Below the pieces are notes generated by a model. That model was not told the DNA's origin. It worked only from the letters and a program-made list of their open reading frames with translations, and did not search any database. Shown in pieces: positions 1 to 7,456 of a stretch of DNA of 27,489 nucleotides; position 1 is the first letter of the stretch; each line of letters begins with the position of its first letter. The position numbers and the translations under genes are program-made. Origin of the DNA: DATEJJ01 sp051986465 (lineage in GTDB: Bacteria > Actinomycetota > Actinomycetes > Mycobacteriales > Micromonosporaceae); contig JBPYFB010000429.1 in the NCBI GenBank assembly GCA_051986465.1, positions 1-27,489 of the forward strand. Direction: 5' to 3'.

Positions 1-510
1 GGCCTGCCCACCGGACAGCCCGGTCATCGGGTGGTCGAGCGCCACGCCGAGTCCGAGGTCCGCGCCGACGGCGGCCGCCCGGTCCTCCAGGTCCGCGCCG
101 CCCAGATGGAGCCAACGCTCCAGGGCGATCGTGTACGCGTCGTCCGCGCCGGGCTCGCCCACGGCCAGTGCGGCGGTCGCCGCGTCGAGCGCGACCTGGG
201 CGACGCCCACCCCGGTTCGCCGGGCCAGGTACCCCGCGACCGTCTCACCCGGGCGCCGCTCAGGCTCCTGCGGCAGGTAGCCGACTGTGGCAGTGGGCGG
301 GCTGAGCGCGATGGTGCCGTCCTCCGGAGCATGCAGCCCGGCGAGGATCCGCAACAACGTGGACTTGCCCGCACCGTTAGCCCCGACCAACCCGATCACA
401 TCGCCCGGCGCGACCACGAGGTCCAAACCAGTGAAAAGCTCCTCCTCCCCGTACCCCGCTGCCAGCCCCTTAACGATCATCGTGCCGGTCACGGTGACGA
501 TGGTATCCAT
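1..510 (-). CDS. ABC-F family ATP-binding protein, N-terminal part (runs off left edge)
   Basis: Read on the minus strand this frame stays open from about position 510 to the left edge, giving about 170 residues of an ABC ATPase. A Walker A motif (GANGAGKST) lies near residue 45, a Q-loop region (YLPQEPE) near residue 82, and the signature LSGGQA at the window edge. The first ABC domain begins immediately and there are no membrane segments, which is the layout of soluble ABC-F proteins. That family acts on ribosomes; some members give resistance to ribosome-targeting antibiotics and others are housekeeping factors. The second ABC domain lies outside the window, so the subtype cannot be decided. 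Start candidates are ATG at 510 and ATG at 480; neither has a convincing ribosome binding site, and the frame also stays open upstream. It is divergent from the reductase gene at 757. Confidence 0.85.
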   Translation of the reverse strand, partial: MDTIVTVTGTMIVKGLAAGYGEEELFTGLDLVVAPGDVIGLVGANGAGKSTLLRILAGLHAPEDGTIALSPPTATVGYLPQEPERRPGETVAGYLARRTGVGVAQVALDAATAALAVGEPGADDAYTIALERWLHLGGADLEDRAAAVGADLGLGVALDHPMTGLSGGQA

Positions 511-756
511 TGCAGCGCGGGGACTGCGGTCGGTTCCGGCGACGCCGGCGGCTTGTCCGTTCCCGCTGGCGTCGCGCAGCCGGGAGAGGGCGTCGTCAGT
601 TTCGAAGCGGCCCTCCACACGCCTGCGAAGGGAAGGACTCAAGGCCGCGTCGTGGACGTGTCCGGCTACCGGCAGCGGTCTCGACGTCTCTGTGAAAGAG
701 GCGGGTGCAGGTACCGCAGACAGCGGAAGCACCCACACCAGCAACGGGAGGCTCTG

Positions 757-1353
757 ATGAGCAAGGTAGTGGTCGGGCTGTCGGTGTCGCTGGATGGCTT
801 CGTCGCTGGGCCGAATGACGGCCCTGATAACGGGCTGGGCGACGGCGGCGGCCAGCTGTTCGCCTGGTGGACGGCCGGCACCGAGCGGCTCGGCTCCGAC
901 GACCGGTTCCGGCCCCCGGCACGCAGCCGCGAGGTGGTCCAGGAGGCGTTCGCGTGCGGGGCGATCATCACCGGCCGTCGCACGTTCGATATCGCGCGCG
1001 GCTGGGGCGGCCATCACCCGGCTGGCGCTCCGTTCTTCCTGCTAACCCGCAACCCACCCGGCAAGTGGGTCGGCCCGGGCACCGGCGGGACAGTCGTCAC
1101 CGACGGCATCGAAAGCGCCCTGGAACAGGCGCGCGCCGTTGCCGGGGACCGGGCTGTCAGCATCCAGTCGGCCAGCGTTGCGCAGCAGTACCTGAGAGCC
1201 GGGCTTCTCGACGAGGTCCACATGCACCTGGTCCCGGTCCTGCTCGGCGGCGGCGTGCGGATGTTCGCCAAGGACGGCCAGCACGCCCTGGAGTGCACCC
1301 GGGTGGTGGAATCCGACGGTGTCACTCACCTCCGCTACAGAGTGATCAAATAG
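757..1353 (+). CDS. Dihydrofolate reductase / RibD C-terminal family protein
   Basis: A 198-residue protein of the DHFR/RibD-C fold, probably an NADPH-dependent reductase of unknown substrate. The N-terminus (VVVGLSVSLDGFVAG, residues 4-18) is the first strand and loop typical of the family. ITGRRTFDIARGW (71-83) is the conserved nucleotide-binding helix, and LLDEVHMHLVPVLLGGG (150-166) is the C-terminal family motif. Length is usual for this actinobacterial group. The ATG at 757 is chosen because GGGAGG sits at 746-751 and homology begins here. The same frame is open for some 240 codons upstream, but that part is antisense to the ABC-F gene. A YCII-like start follows 26 bases after the stop. 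The physiological substrate is unknown. Confidence 0.88.
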   Translation: MSKVVVGLSVSLDGFVAGPNDGPDNGLGDGGGQLFAWWTAGTERLGSDDRFRPPARSREVVQEAFACGAIITGRRTFDIARGWGGHHPAGAPFFLLTRNPPGKWVGPGTGGTVVTDGIESALEQARAVAGDRAVSIQSASVAQQYLRAGLLDEVHMHLVPVLLGGGVRMFAKDGQHALECTRVVESDGVTHLRYRVIK

Positions 1354-1379
1354 CAGCGGGCGTTGGCAGCGAGGAACCC

Positions 1380-1436
1380 ATGAAGTACCTGATCTCGATG
1401 TACCCGGGCTCAATCCCTGAGCCACCCGATTCGGTA
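1380..1436 (+). pseudogene. 5' remnant of a YCII/YciI-like gene
   Basis: An ATG at 1380, preceded by GAGGA at 1371-1375, opens with MKYLISMYPGS. This resembles the MKYLxxxYG opening of YCII-domain proteins, a family often found beside DHFR-family and sigma-factor genes in actinomycetes. Resemblance stops after about 15 residues and the frame then runs antisense into the small gene at 1470-1697. I read it as the truncated head of a lost gene; chance resemblance is possible because the stretch is short. Confidence 0.3.
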
Positions 1437-1469
1437 GCTCAACAGCCCATACCAGCGGCTGACGCCCGC

Positions 1470-1697
1470 TTAGTCGCCTTCCTGTTCGTACTCGTCGCCG
1501 ATGGGGATGAGGTCCCCCAGGTCGACTCGGTGGCGCGTCAACCAGTCCCGCAACCGTTCAATGGGCCCGGAGAGCTCGGCGGCGAGCTCGTGTCCGTCCG
1601 TCTCCTCCCATACCCGCCACTCCACTGGCCCTTCGCCCCAGACCCGGTCGACCAGCCAGTGGCCGTCGGCGCTGCGGAAGGAGGCGAGCACGCCCAT
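1470..1697 (-). CDS. Small hypothetical protein (75 aa)
   Basis: A 75-residue acidic protein with no recognised family. It is rich in Trp and Glu/Asp: WLVDRVWGEGPVEWRVWEE in the first half, then a predicted amphipathic helix (IERLRDWLTRHRVDL) and an acidic tail (DEYEQEGD). No signal peptide or membrane segment is visible. The composition looks like a real soluble alpha/beta protein rather than an antisense shadow, and no better gene overlaps it. The ATG at 1697 has no clear ribosome binding site; an in-frame stop lies 12 codons upstream. It faces the reductase gene convergently. Function unknown. Confidence 0.55.
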   Translation of the reverse strand: MGVLASFRSADGHWLVDRVWGEGPVEWRVWEETDGHELAAELSGPIERLRDWLTRHRVDLGDLIPIGDEYEQEGD

Positions 1698-1832
1698 GAT
1701 CCGGACGATACGTTCGGATGAGGTGAGAGGTCAGGGTGAAAGAGACGTGGAGCGACCCGCATCCTGGTGCTCTCCCGGCCGTGCCTGCACTCACAGGTGA
1801 CCATGGAGGTGCGTCGCCGGCCGGGAGAACTA

Positions 1833-1857
1833 GGTGGCCAGATTTGAACCGACCACC
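1833..1857 (-). repeat. T-arm-like hairpin; possible tRNA 3'-end or attachment-site remnant
   Basis: On the minus strand two 9-base arms (GGTGGTCGG and CTGGCCACC, pairing with two G-T wobbles) flank the 7-base loop TTCAAAT, exactly the pattern of a tRNA T-arm. No matching acceptor strand, D-arm or anticodon stem can be found within 80 bases, so it is not an intact tRNA gene. Such fragments are left when elements integrate into tRNA 3' ends, but no integrase is seen here. Confidence 0.3.
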
Positions 1858-1985
1858 TCTTCTTACAGACAGTGACCGTCGCATGCTCGTCATTGGTTAT
1901 CGACACTGAGCACTGACCTGGATAAACGCGGTCCGTGGTGCAGGCCCGGGGACGACCAATGCGGCTGCGGTGCGCGGAGACGGGC

Positions 1986-2068
1986 GTTACAAATAGGAAA
2001 TGATCGATAGCGAGGTCCTGGCCATCCCGGTGTAACTAGGCCGGTACGTCCAAGTAACAGCCGTTATC
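1986..2068 (+). promoter_or_regulatory. GlnR-like operator array upstream of the nitrate operon
   Basis: GTTAC at 1986-1990 is followed after six bases by GAAAT at 1997-2001. GTAAC (2032-2036), GGTAC (2043-2047), GTAAC (2054-2058) and a weaker TATCG (2065-2069) then follow at exact 11-base steps. The actinobacterial GlnR box is GTnAC-n6-GAAAC repeated, so both clusters fit by spacing and sequence. GlnR is the known activator of nasA, nirBD and narK genes in this phylum. The second cluster ends only about 12 bases before the GTG start at 2081, so it may overlap the promoter itself. Confidence 0.6.
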
Positions 2069-2080
2069 GACGATCGGCCT

Positions 2081-4234
2081 GTGGGACCGCCGGTCGCGAC
2101 GCATTGTCCGTACTGCTCCCTGCAATGCGGGGTCAGTATGCGGAACGCCGCGCCCCGCCCGCCGATCATGGAGCCGGCCGACTTTCCCACGAACCGGGGT
2201 GGCCTGTGCGCGAAGGGTTGGAGTGCGCCCGAGTTGCTCGACCATCCGGACCGGTTGACGAGCCCGCTGGTCCGGCTCGATCCGGCCGACCGGTCGAGCC
2301 CGCTGCGGCCGGCCGGTTGGGAGGAGGCACTTGATCGGATCGTCACGGCGATCCGCGACGCTCAGGCGGCGTACGGGCCGGCGAGCGTCGGCTGTTTCGG
2401 CGGTGGCGGGCTGACGAACGAGAAGGCGTACCAATTCGGCAAGTTCGCCCGGGTCGCGCTGAGAACGCCGCACATCGACTACAACGGCCGGTTCTGCATG
2501 TCCTCGGCGGCGACCGCCGGGAACCGGGCGTTCGGCATCGACCGCGGGTTGCCCTTTCCGTTGTCCGACATCGCGCAGGCGCAGGCGATCCTGCTTGTGG
2601 GCAGCAACCCGGCCGACACGATGCCACCCGCGATGCAGCACTTCGACGCCGGCCGGGCGGCCGGTGCGGCGCACATCGTGGTCGATCCGCGATACTCGGC
2701 CACGGCTCGCGGCAGCACGCTGCACCTGCAGCCCACGCCCGGCACCGATCTCGCCCTGGCGAACGGGTTGCTACATATCGCGATCCGCGAGGGTTACGTC
2801 GACGAGCCGTATGTGACCAGCAGGACGACGGGCTTCGAGGCCGTTGCCGCGGCGGTGGCCGCGTGGTGGCCCGCCCGGGTCGAGCGCGTCACCGGGGTCT
2901 CCGAGGCCCAGCTGCGGCGGACCGTCCAGCTGCTCGCCACCGCGCCGTCCGCGATGGTCCTCACGGCCCGCGGTGCCGAGCAACACAGCAGTGGTACGGA
3001 CACCGCCCAGGCATACATCAATCTCGCACTCGCGCTCGGCCTGCCGGGCAAGCCCTTTTCTGGGTACGGGACGATCACCGGGCAGGGCAATGGGCAGGGC
3101 GGCCGGGAGCACGGTCAGAAGGCCGACCAACTCCCGGGGTACCGGCGGATCGACGACCCGGTCGCCCGTGCCCATGTCGCCGGGGTGTGGGGCGTTGACC
3201 CGGCGGCGCTGCCGGGGCCGGGTGTCTCGGCGGTCGAGATGCTGGACCGGCTCGGCACCTCCGGCGGTGTCCGCGCCATGCTGGTGCTCGCCTCGAACAT
3301 CGCCGTCTCGGCGCCCGACCGCAACCGTGTGCGAGAACGGCTGCGGGCGCTGGACTTCCTGGCCGTGTCCGACATCTTCCTCTCCGACACCGCCGCGCTC
3401 GCCGACGTCGTGCTGCCGACCGCGCAGTGGGCCGAGGAAGAGGGCACGATGACGAACCTGGAAGGACGGGTGCTGCGCCGTAAGCAGGTACTGCCGCCGC
3501 CACCCGGGGTCCTCGACGACCTGACGGTCCTCGCGACGCTCGCCGACCGGCTCGGGTTCGGGAAGTACTTCTCGCCCGATCCCCGCACGGTCTTCGACGA
3601 GTTGCGACGGGCCAGTGCGGGCGGGATCGCCGACTACGCCGGCATCTCGTACGAGCGGATCGAGGCGGAGGACGGCGTCTTCTGGCCCTGCCCCGCCGAC
3701 GACCATCCGGGCACGCCGCGACTGTTCACCGAACGCTTCCCCACTCCCGACGGGCGGGCCAGGTTTCTCCGGGTCGACCACCGCGACCCGGCCGAGGTGC
3801 CCGACCGGGAATACCCGTACGTCCTGACGACCGGCCGCATCATGCAGCAGTACCAGAGCGGGAACCAGACCCGGCGCGCGAAGTCGTTGAAGGTGACCGC
3901 TGCGGACCCGAAGGTCGAGCTGCATCCGGATCTGGCCCGGCGCCACGGGATCGGCGCCGCCGACCTGGTCGAGCTGCGCACCCGCCGGGGCAGGGCGGTG
4001 TTCCGCGCCTACCTCACCGACACGATCCGGTCGGACACCGTCTTCGCCCCGTTCCACTGGGGTGGCCCGGCCAGCGCGAACGCGCTGACCGACCCGACGC
4101 TCGACCGGTACTCGAAGATGCCTGCCTTCAAGGTGTGTGCGGTCGCGGTCAGCCGGGTCGGCGGCCCGGACGACGTCGCCCCGGCAACCCCGCCGCCCGT
4201 GCATCCGGTTACCCGCGATCGAAAGGATGGTTGA
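2081..4234 (+). CDS. nasA: Assimilatory nitrate reductase, molybdopterin oxidoreductase (NasA type)
   Basis: A 717-residue cytoplasmic molybdenum enzyme expected to reduce nitrate to nitrite. Residues 9-16 (CPYCSLQC) and Cys43 (GGLCAKGW) form the N-terminal [4Fe-4S] site. GRFCMSSAATAGNRAFG and LLVGSNPADTMPP are conserved in the NasA/NarB/FdhF superfamily. The C-terminal third has the dinucleotide-binding segment (YVLTTGRIMQQYQSG, near residue 580). No Tat signal and no C-terminal BFD-type [2Fe-2S] domain is present. Nitrate is favoured over formate as substrate because nirB, nirD and narK follow. The GTG at 2081 is used: an in-frame stop lies 16 codons upstream and no other start intervenes, but the ribosome binding site is poor. 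The stop is one base before the next start. Confidence 0.9.
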   Translation: MGPPVATHCPYCSLQCGVSMRNAAPRPPIMEPADFPTNRGGLCAKGWSAPELLDHPDRLTSPLVRLDPADRSSPLRPAGWEEALDRIVTAIRDAQAAYGPASVGCFGGGGLTNEKAYQFGKFARVALRTPHIDYNGRFCMSSAATAGNRAFGIDRGLPFPLSDIAQAQAILLVGSNPADTMPPAMQHFDAGRAAGAAHIVVDPRYSATARGSTLHLQPTPGTDLALANGLLHIAIREGYVDEPYVTSRTTGFEAVAAAVAAWWPARVERVTGVSEAQLRRTVQLLATAPSAMVLTARGAEQHSSGTDTAQAYINLALALGLPGKPFSGYGTITGQGNGQGGREHGQKADQLPGYRRIDDPVARAHVAGVWGVDPAALPGPGVSAVEMLDRLGTSGGVRAMLVLASNIAVSAPDRNRVRERLRALDFLAVSDIFLSDTAALADVVLPTAQWAEEEGTMTNLEGRVLRRKQVLPPPPGVLDDLTVLATLADRLGFGKYFSPDPRTVFDELRRASAGGIADYAGISYERIEAEDGVFWPCPADDHPGTPRLFTERFPTPDGRARFLRVDHRDPAEVPDREYPYVLTTGRIMQQYQSGNQTRRAKSLKVTAADPKVELHPDLARRHGIGAADLVELRTRRGRAVFRAYLTDTIRSDTVFAPFHWGGPASANALTDPTLDRYSKMPAFKVCAVAVSRVGGPDDVAPATPPPVHPVTRDRKDG

Positions 4235-4235
4235 G

Positions 4236-4583
4236 GTGCAGTCCACACCACGATTCCTCCAAGGGATCTTCGCCTTCCAGGGCAAGGGCATCGAGTCACC
4301 GTTCCCGCTCGACGCTGCGCTCACCTACACCGTCCCGGCCGGTGTCACCACCCAGCCGGTGTACTTCCGGGGCGGCAACACCACCGACGAGCTGGTCTGC
4401 GTGGTCCTCATGCGGGACGGCAAACCCATGCGGTACTTCCCGATCGGCGCCAAGAGCGACGTGCACGTGCCGCTACGGGTGGTCGAGGACCTCGACGGCG
4501 GTACGGTCGTCGAGCTTCTGCTCGCCGCGCCCGATGGGGTCGCCGGAGCCATCGTCGTCGATTTCGGGCTCGTGGAGGTCTAG
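4236..4583 (+). CDS. Conserved-looking small protein in nitrate assimilation operon
   Basis: A 115-residue soluble protein of unknown function, predicted to be mostly beta (alternating strands such as YTVPAGVTTQPVYFRGG, ELVCVVLMRDG, VVELLLAAPDG). No cysteine cluster, signal peptide or membrane segment is visible. GTG at 4236 is preferred over the in-frame ATG at 4227 because AAAGGA at 4222-4227 is correctly spaced for it. It starts one base after the nitrate reductase stop and ends directly against the nirB ATG, so it is translationally embedded between the two reductases. A chaperone, stability or redox-partner role for NasA or NirB is conceivable but unproven. I do not recognise the family. 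Confidence 0.75.
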   Translation: MQSTPRFLQGIFAFQGKGIESPFPLDAALTYTVPAGVTTQPVYFRGGNTTDELVCVVLMRDGKPMRYFPIGAKSDVHVPLRVVEDLDGGTVVELLLAAPDGVAGAIVVDFGLVEV

Positions 4584-7118
4584 ATGGAACGGCTCGTGGT
4601 CATCGGCAACGGGATGGCCGGTGCCCGTACCGTCGAGGAGATCCTGGAACGGGGCGGGCGGGACCGGTTCAGCATCACGATGTTCGGCGAGGAACCGTAC
4701 GGCAACTACAACCGGATCCTGCTGTCCAATGTGCTCTCCGGCGCGGAGGACGAAGCCGGCATCTTCCTCAACAGCCTCCCCTGGTACGCCGAGAACGGGA
4801 TCGCGCTGCGGGCCGGCGTGCGTATCGACCGGATCGACCGGTTCGCGCGCACGGTCCACGCGGACGACGGGTCGGTCACGCCGTACGACAAGCTGATCAT
4901 CGCGACCGGCAGCCGGCCGTTCGTCCCACCGATCGACGGAATGCACAACCCAAAGCGCGGCTATCACCAGGGCGTCTTCACGTTCCGCACGATCGAGGAC
5001 ACCCGCGCAATGATCCGCTACGCCCGCGACCACGAACGCGCCGTGGTCATCGGCGGCGGACTGCTCGGGTTGGAGGCGGCACGCGGACTCCAGCAGTACG
5101 GCGTCGCAGTCACCCTCGTCCACGCGGGCGGTCACCTGATGAACAGCCAACTCGACGCGCAGGGCGGCGCCATCCTCCGCAAGAGCGTGGAAGGGCTCGG
5201 CATCACCGTCGAGCTCAACGCGATGACGAAAGCCGTACTGGGCAAGGAGAAGGTCGAGGGCGTCAGGTTCGCCGACGGCCGAACCATACCCTGCGACATG
5301 GTGGTGGTCGCCGCCGGCATCCGACCCAACACCGAGGTGGCCGAACTCAGCGGCCTACCGGTGGAACGCGCCATCCTGGTCGACGACCACCTCAGAGTGC
5401 TCGACGAGCCGGACATCTACGCCGTCGGGGAATGCGTGCAGCATCGCGGCCAGACCTACGGGCTGGTCGCCCCGCTCTGGGACCAGGCAAAGGTGCTCGC
5501 CGACCACATCACCGGGCGGGATCTGACAGCGTCGTACCACGGCTCCCGGACCGCGACCAAGCTGAAGGTCGCCGGCGTCGACGTAGCCGCGATGGGCATC
5601 ACCGCGCCCGAACGGGAAGACGACGAGTACGTCGTCTTCTCCGAGCCGAAACGCGGCGTCTACAAGAGCGTCATCATCCGCGACGACCGCCTGATCGGCG
5701 CCACGCTACTCGGCGACGTCAGCAAGGTCGGCTTCCTGATGCAGGCATTCGACCGGGGACTGCCGCTGCCCGAGGAACGGGTGCGACTCCTCTTCGACCT
5801 CGGCGGCCCACCCCCGGAGGTCTCCGCCGCCGAGCTGGACGACGCGGCCCAGGTCTGCAACTGCAACGGCGTGAGCAAGGGCGCCCTCGTCTCCACCGTC
5901 CACAGTGGTGTGAAGACTGTCACCGGCGTGATGGACGCGACCCGGGCGGGCAAGGGTTGCGGCTCCTGCAGGTCACTCGTCGCGCAGATCGTCGAGTGGG
6001 CGGCCGGCGGCGAGGTCGAGGAGGACCCCTCCGCCACCTGGTACGTCCCGGGCGTTCCGCTGGACAAGCCGGCACTCATGACAGCCATCCGGCAACAGGG
6101 GCTCAGGAGCGTGTCAGCCGTCTTCGACGCGCTCGCCGGCGGCGTGGAGGACGCGAAGAGCAAGATGGGTCTGGTCTCGCTGCTGCGCATGATGTGGGGC
6201 GACGAGTACGAGGACGAGCGTGGCGCGCGCTTCATCAACGACCGGGTGCACGCGAACATCCAGCGGGACGGCACCTTCTCGGTCGTACCGCAGATGAAAG
6301 GCGGCGTCACCACCCCGGCGCAATTGCGCCGCATCGCCGACGTCGCCGACAAGTACCAGGTGCCGATGGTCAAGCTCACCGGCGGTCAACGCATCGATCT
6401 GCTCGGCATCCGCAAGGAAGACCTGCCGAACGTGTGGGCCGACCTCGACATGCCTTCAGGGTATGCCTACGGCAAAAGCATGCGGACCGTGAAGACCTGT
6501 GTGGGCAGCGAATTCTGCCGGTTCGGGCTCGGCGACTCCACCGCCCTCGGCATCGCGATCGAGTCCCGCTTCCAAGGCCTGGAGAGCCCGGGAAAGATGA
6601 AGCTGGCGGTCACCGGCTGCCCACGCAACTGCGCCGAGGCATACGTGAAGGATCTCGGGGTCGTCGCGATCGAGGGCGGCCGATGGGAAATCTACGTCGG
6701 CGGCGCCGCCGGCGCCCACGTCCGCAAGGGTGACCTGCTGGCCACCGTGGACAGCCCCGACGCCGTGATGACCCTGACGGGCCGGTTCCTCCAGTACTAC
6801 CGGGAGAACGCCAACTGGCTGGAGCGCACGTACTCCTTCGTGCCCCGGGTCGGGATCGAACGCATCCGCGAGCTGATCGTCGACGACGCCGAGGGACTGG
6901 GCGAAGGGCTCGACGCCCGGATGGCGGCGGCCGTCGGCGCATACCGCGACCCGTGGCAGGAAGGGCGCGAACCGGCCGTCCCAGGGCAGTTCCGGACGGC
7001 GCTTCCGCTGCGGTCGCAGCCGCTCGTACCGGTTCACGCCGGCAACGGCGCGGTCACCGGCCCGGTGCCGGCGATCGGCTCCGCCGTCCCCGGCCCGTCG
7101 AACGGAGGTGCGGCATGA
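4584..7118 (+). CDS. nirB: Nitrite reductase [NAD(P)H] large subunit NirB
   Basis: An 844-residue cytoplasmic enzyme reducing nitrite to ammonium with NAD(P)H. Domains in order: an FAD-binding pyridine-nucleotide oxidoreductase (IGNGMAGARTVEE, 7-19), an NAD(P)-binding site (VVIGGGLLGLEAA, about 153-165), a BFD-like [2Fe-2S] domain with CNCNG near 425 and GCGSC near 458, then the nitrite/sulfite reductase ferredoxin-like half and the siroheme/[4Fe-4S] domain. The four cluster cysteines lie in TCVGSEFC (about 638-645) and CPRNC (about 679-683). Length is normal for NirB. GGAGG lies just before the ATG, which abuts the preceding stop. The C-terminal 50 residues are a low-complexity Pro/Gly/Val tail. 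The stop overlaps the nirD start (ATGA). Confidence 0.95.
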   Translation: MERLVVIGNGMAGARTVEEILERGGRDRFSITMFGEEPYGNYNRILLSNVLSGAEDEAGIFLNSLPWYAENGIALRAGVRIDRIDRFARTVHADDGSVTPYDKLIIATGSRPFVPPIDGMHNPKRGYHQGVFTFRTIEDTRAMIRYARDHERAVVIGGGLLGLEAARGLQQYGVAVTLVHAGGHLMNSQLDAQGGAILRKSVEGLGITVELNAMTKAVLGKEKVEGVRFADGRTIPCDMVVVAAGIRPNTEVAELSGLPVERAILVDDHLRVLDEPDIYAVGECVQHRGQTYGLVAPLWDQAKVLADHITGRDLTASYHGSRTATKLKVAGVDVAAMGITAPEREDDEYVVFSEPKRGVYKSVIIRDDRLIGATLLGDVSKVGFLMQAFDRGLPLPEERVRLLFDLGGPPPEVSAAELDDAAQVCNCNGVSKGALVSTVHSGVKTVTGVMDATRAGKGCGSCRSLVAQIVEWAAGGEVEEDPSATWYVPGVPLDKPALMTAIRQQGLRSVSAVFDALAGGVEDAKSKMGLVSLLRMMWGDEYEDERGARFINDRVHANIQRDGTFSVVPQMKGGVTTPAQLRRIADVADKYQVPMVKLTGGQRIDLLGIRKEDLPNVWADLDMPSGYAYGKSMRTVKTCVGSEFCRFGLGDSTALGIAIESRFQGLESPGKMKLAVTGCPRNCAEAYVKDLGVVAIEGGRWEIYVGGAAGAHVRKGDLLATVDSPDAVMTLTGRFLQYYRENANWLERTYSFVPRVGIERIRELIVDDAEGLGEGLDARMAAAVGAYRDPWQEGREPAVPGQFRTALPLRSQPLVPVHAGNGAVTGPVPAIGSAVPGPSNGGAA

Positions 7119-7435
7119 CGACCGCCATCATGGAACACCGGCTCGGCCCGGTGGCAGACCTGCCCGTCGGTGAGGGCCGGGCGTACCCGGTCGGCGACGA
7201 GATGGTGGCCGTCTTCCGGCTGCGCAACGGCGAACTGCGCGCGGTATCGGCGGTCTGCCCACACGCGGGCGGCCCGATCGCCGACGGAATCAGTGACGCG
7301 GATGTCGTGATCTGCCCGCTGCACCAACACATCTTCGAACTGGCGACCGGCTGCTCGAAGACCGGTCAGCCACCGTTGAAGGTCTACCCGATCCGGGTGG
7401 ACAACGACGAACTCGTGGTCGGTGTGCCGGCCTGA
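7115..7435 (+). CDS. nirD: Nitrite reductase small subunit NirD (Rieske-like)
   Basis: A 106-residue Rieske-fold subunit that partners NirB in the cytoplasm. It carries the cluster ligands Cys48/His50 (CPHAGG) and Cys67/His70 (CPLHQH). Many NirD proteins lack these ligands; this one has all four, so it may bind a [2Fe-2S] centre. ATG at 7115 overlaps the nirB stop by ATGA and has GGAGG at 7104-7108. Length matches the family. It is followed after 21 bases by the transporter gene. Confidence 0.93.
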   Translation: MTTAIMEHRLGPVADLPVGEGRAYPVGDEMVAVFRLRNGELRAVSAVCPHAGGPIADGISDADVVICPLHQHIFELATGCSKTGQPPLKVYPIRVDNDELVVGVPA

Positions 7436-7456
7436 ATCTCGCGGGAGGAGCGTGTC

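Noticed and set aside
31..756. Long plus-strand open frame continuous with the reductase gene
   Set aside because: It is antisense to the ABC-F gene, has no family motif, and a proper ribosome binding site and homology start occur at 757.
1833..1907. Complete tRNA gene on the minus strand
   Set aside because: Only the T-arm can be formed; no acceptor, D or anticodon stems pair.
2771..4324. Long minus-strand frame across the nitrate reductase gene
   Set aside because: It mirrors the GC-rich coding frame, is Arg/Gly/Pro/Val-rich and has no motif; the plus-strand frame carries the full enzyme.
5432..6733. 433-codon plus-strand frame inside nirB
   Set aside because: An Arg-rich alternate frame of nirB; the nirB frame has all cofactor motifs across this span.
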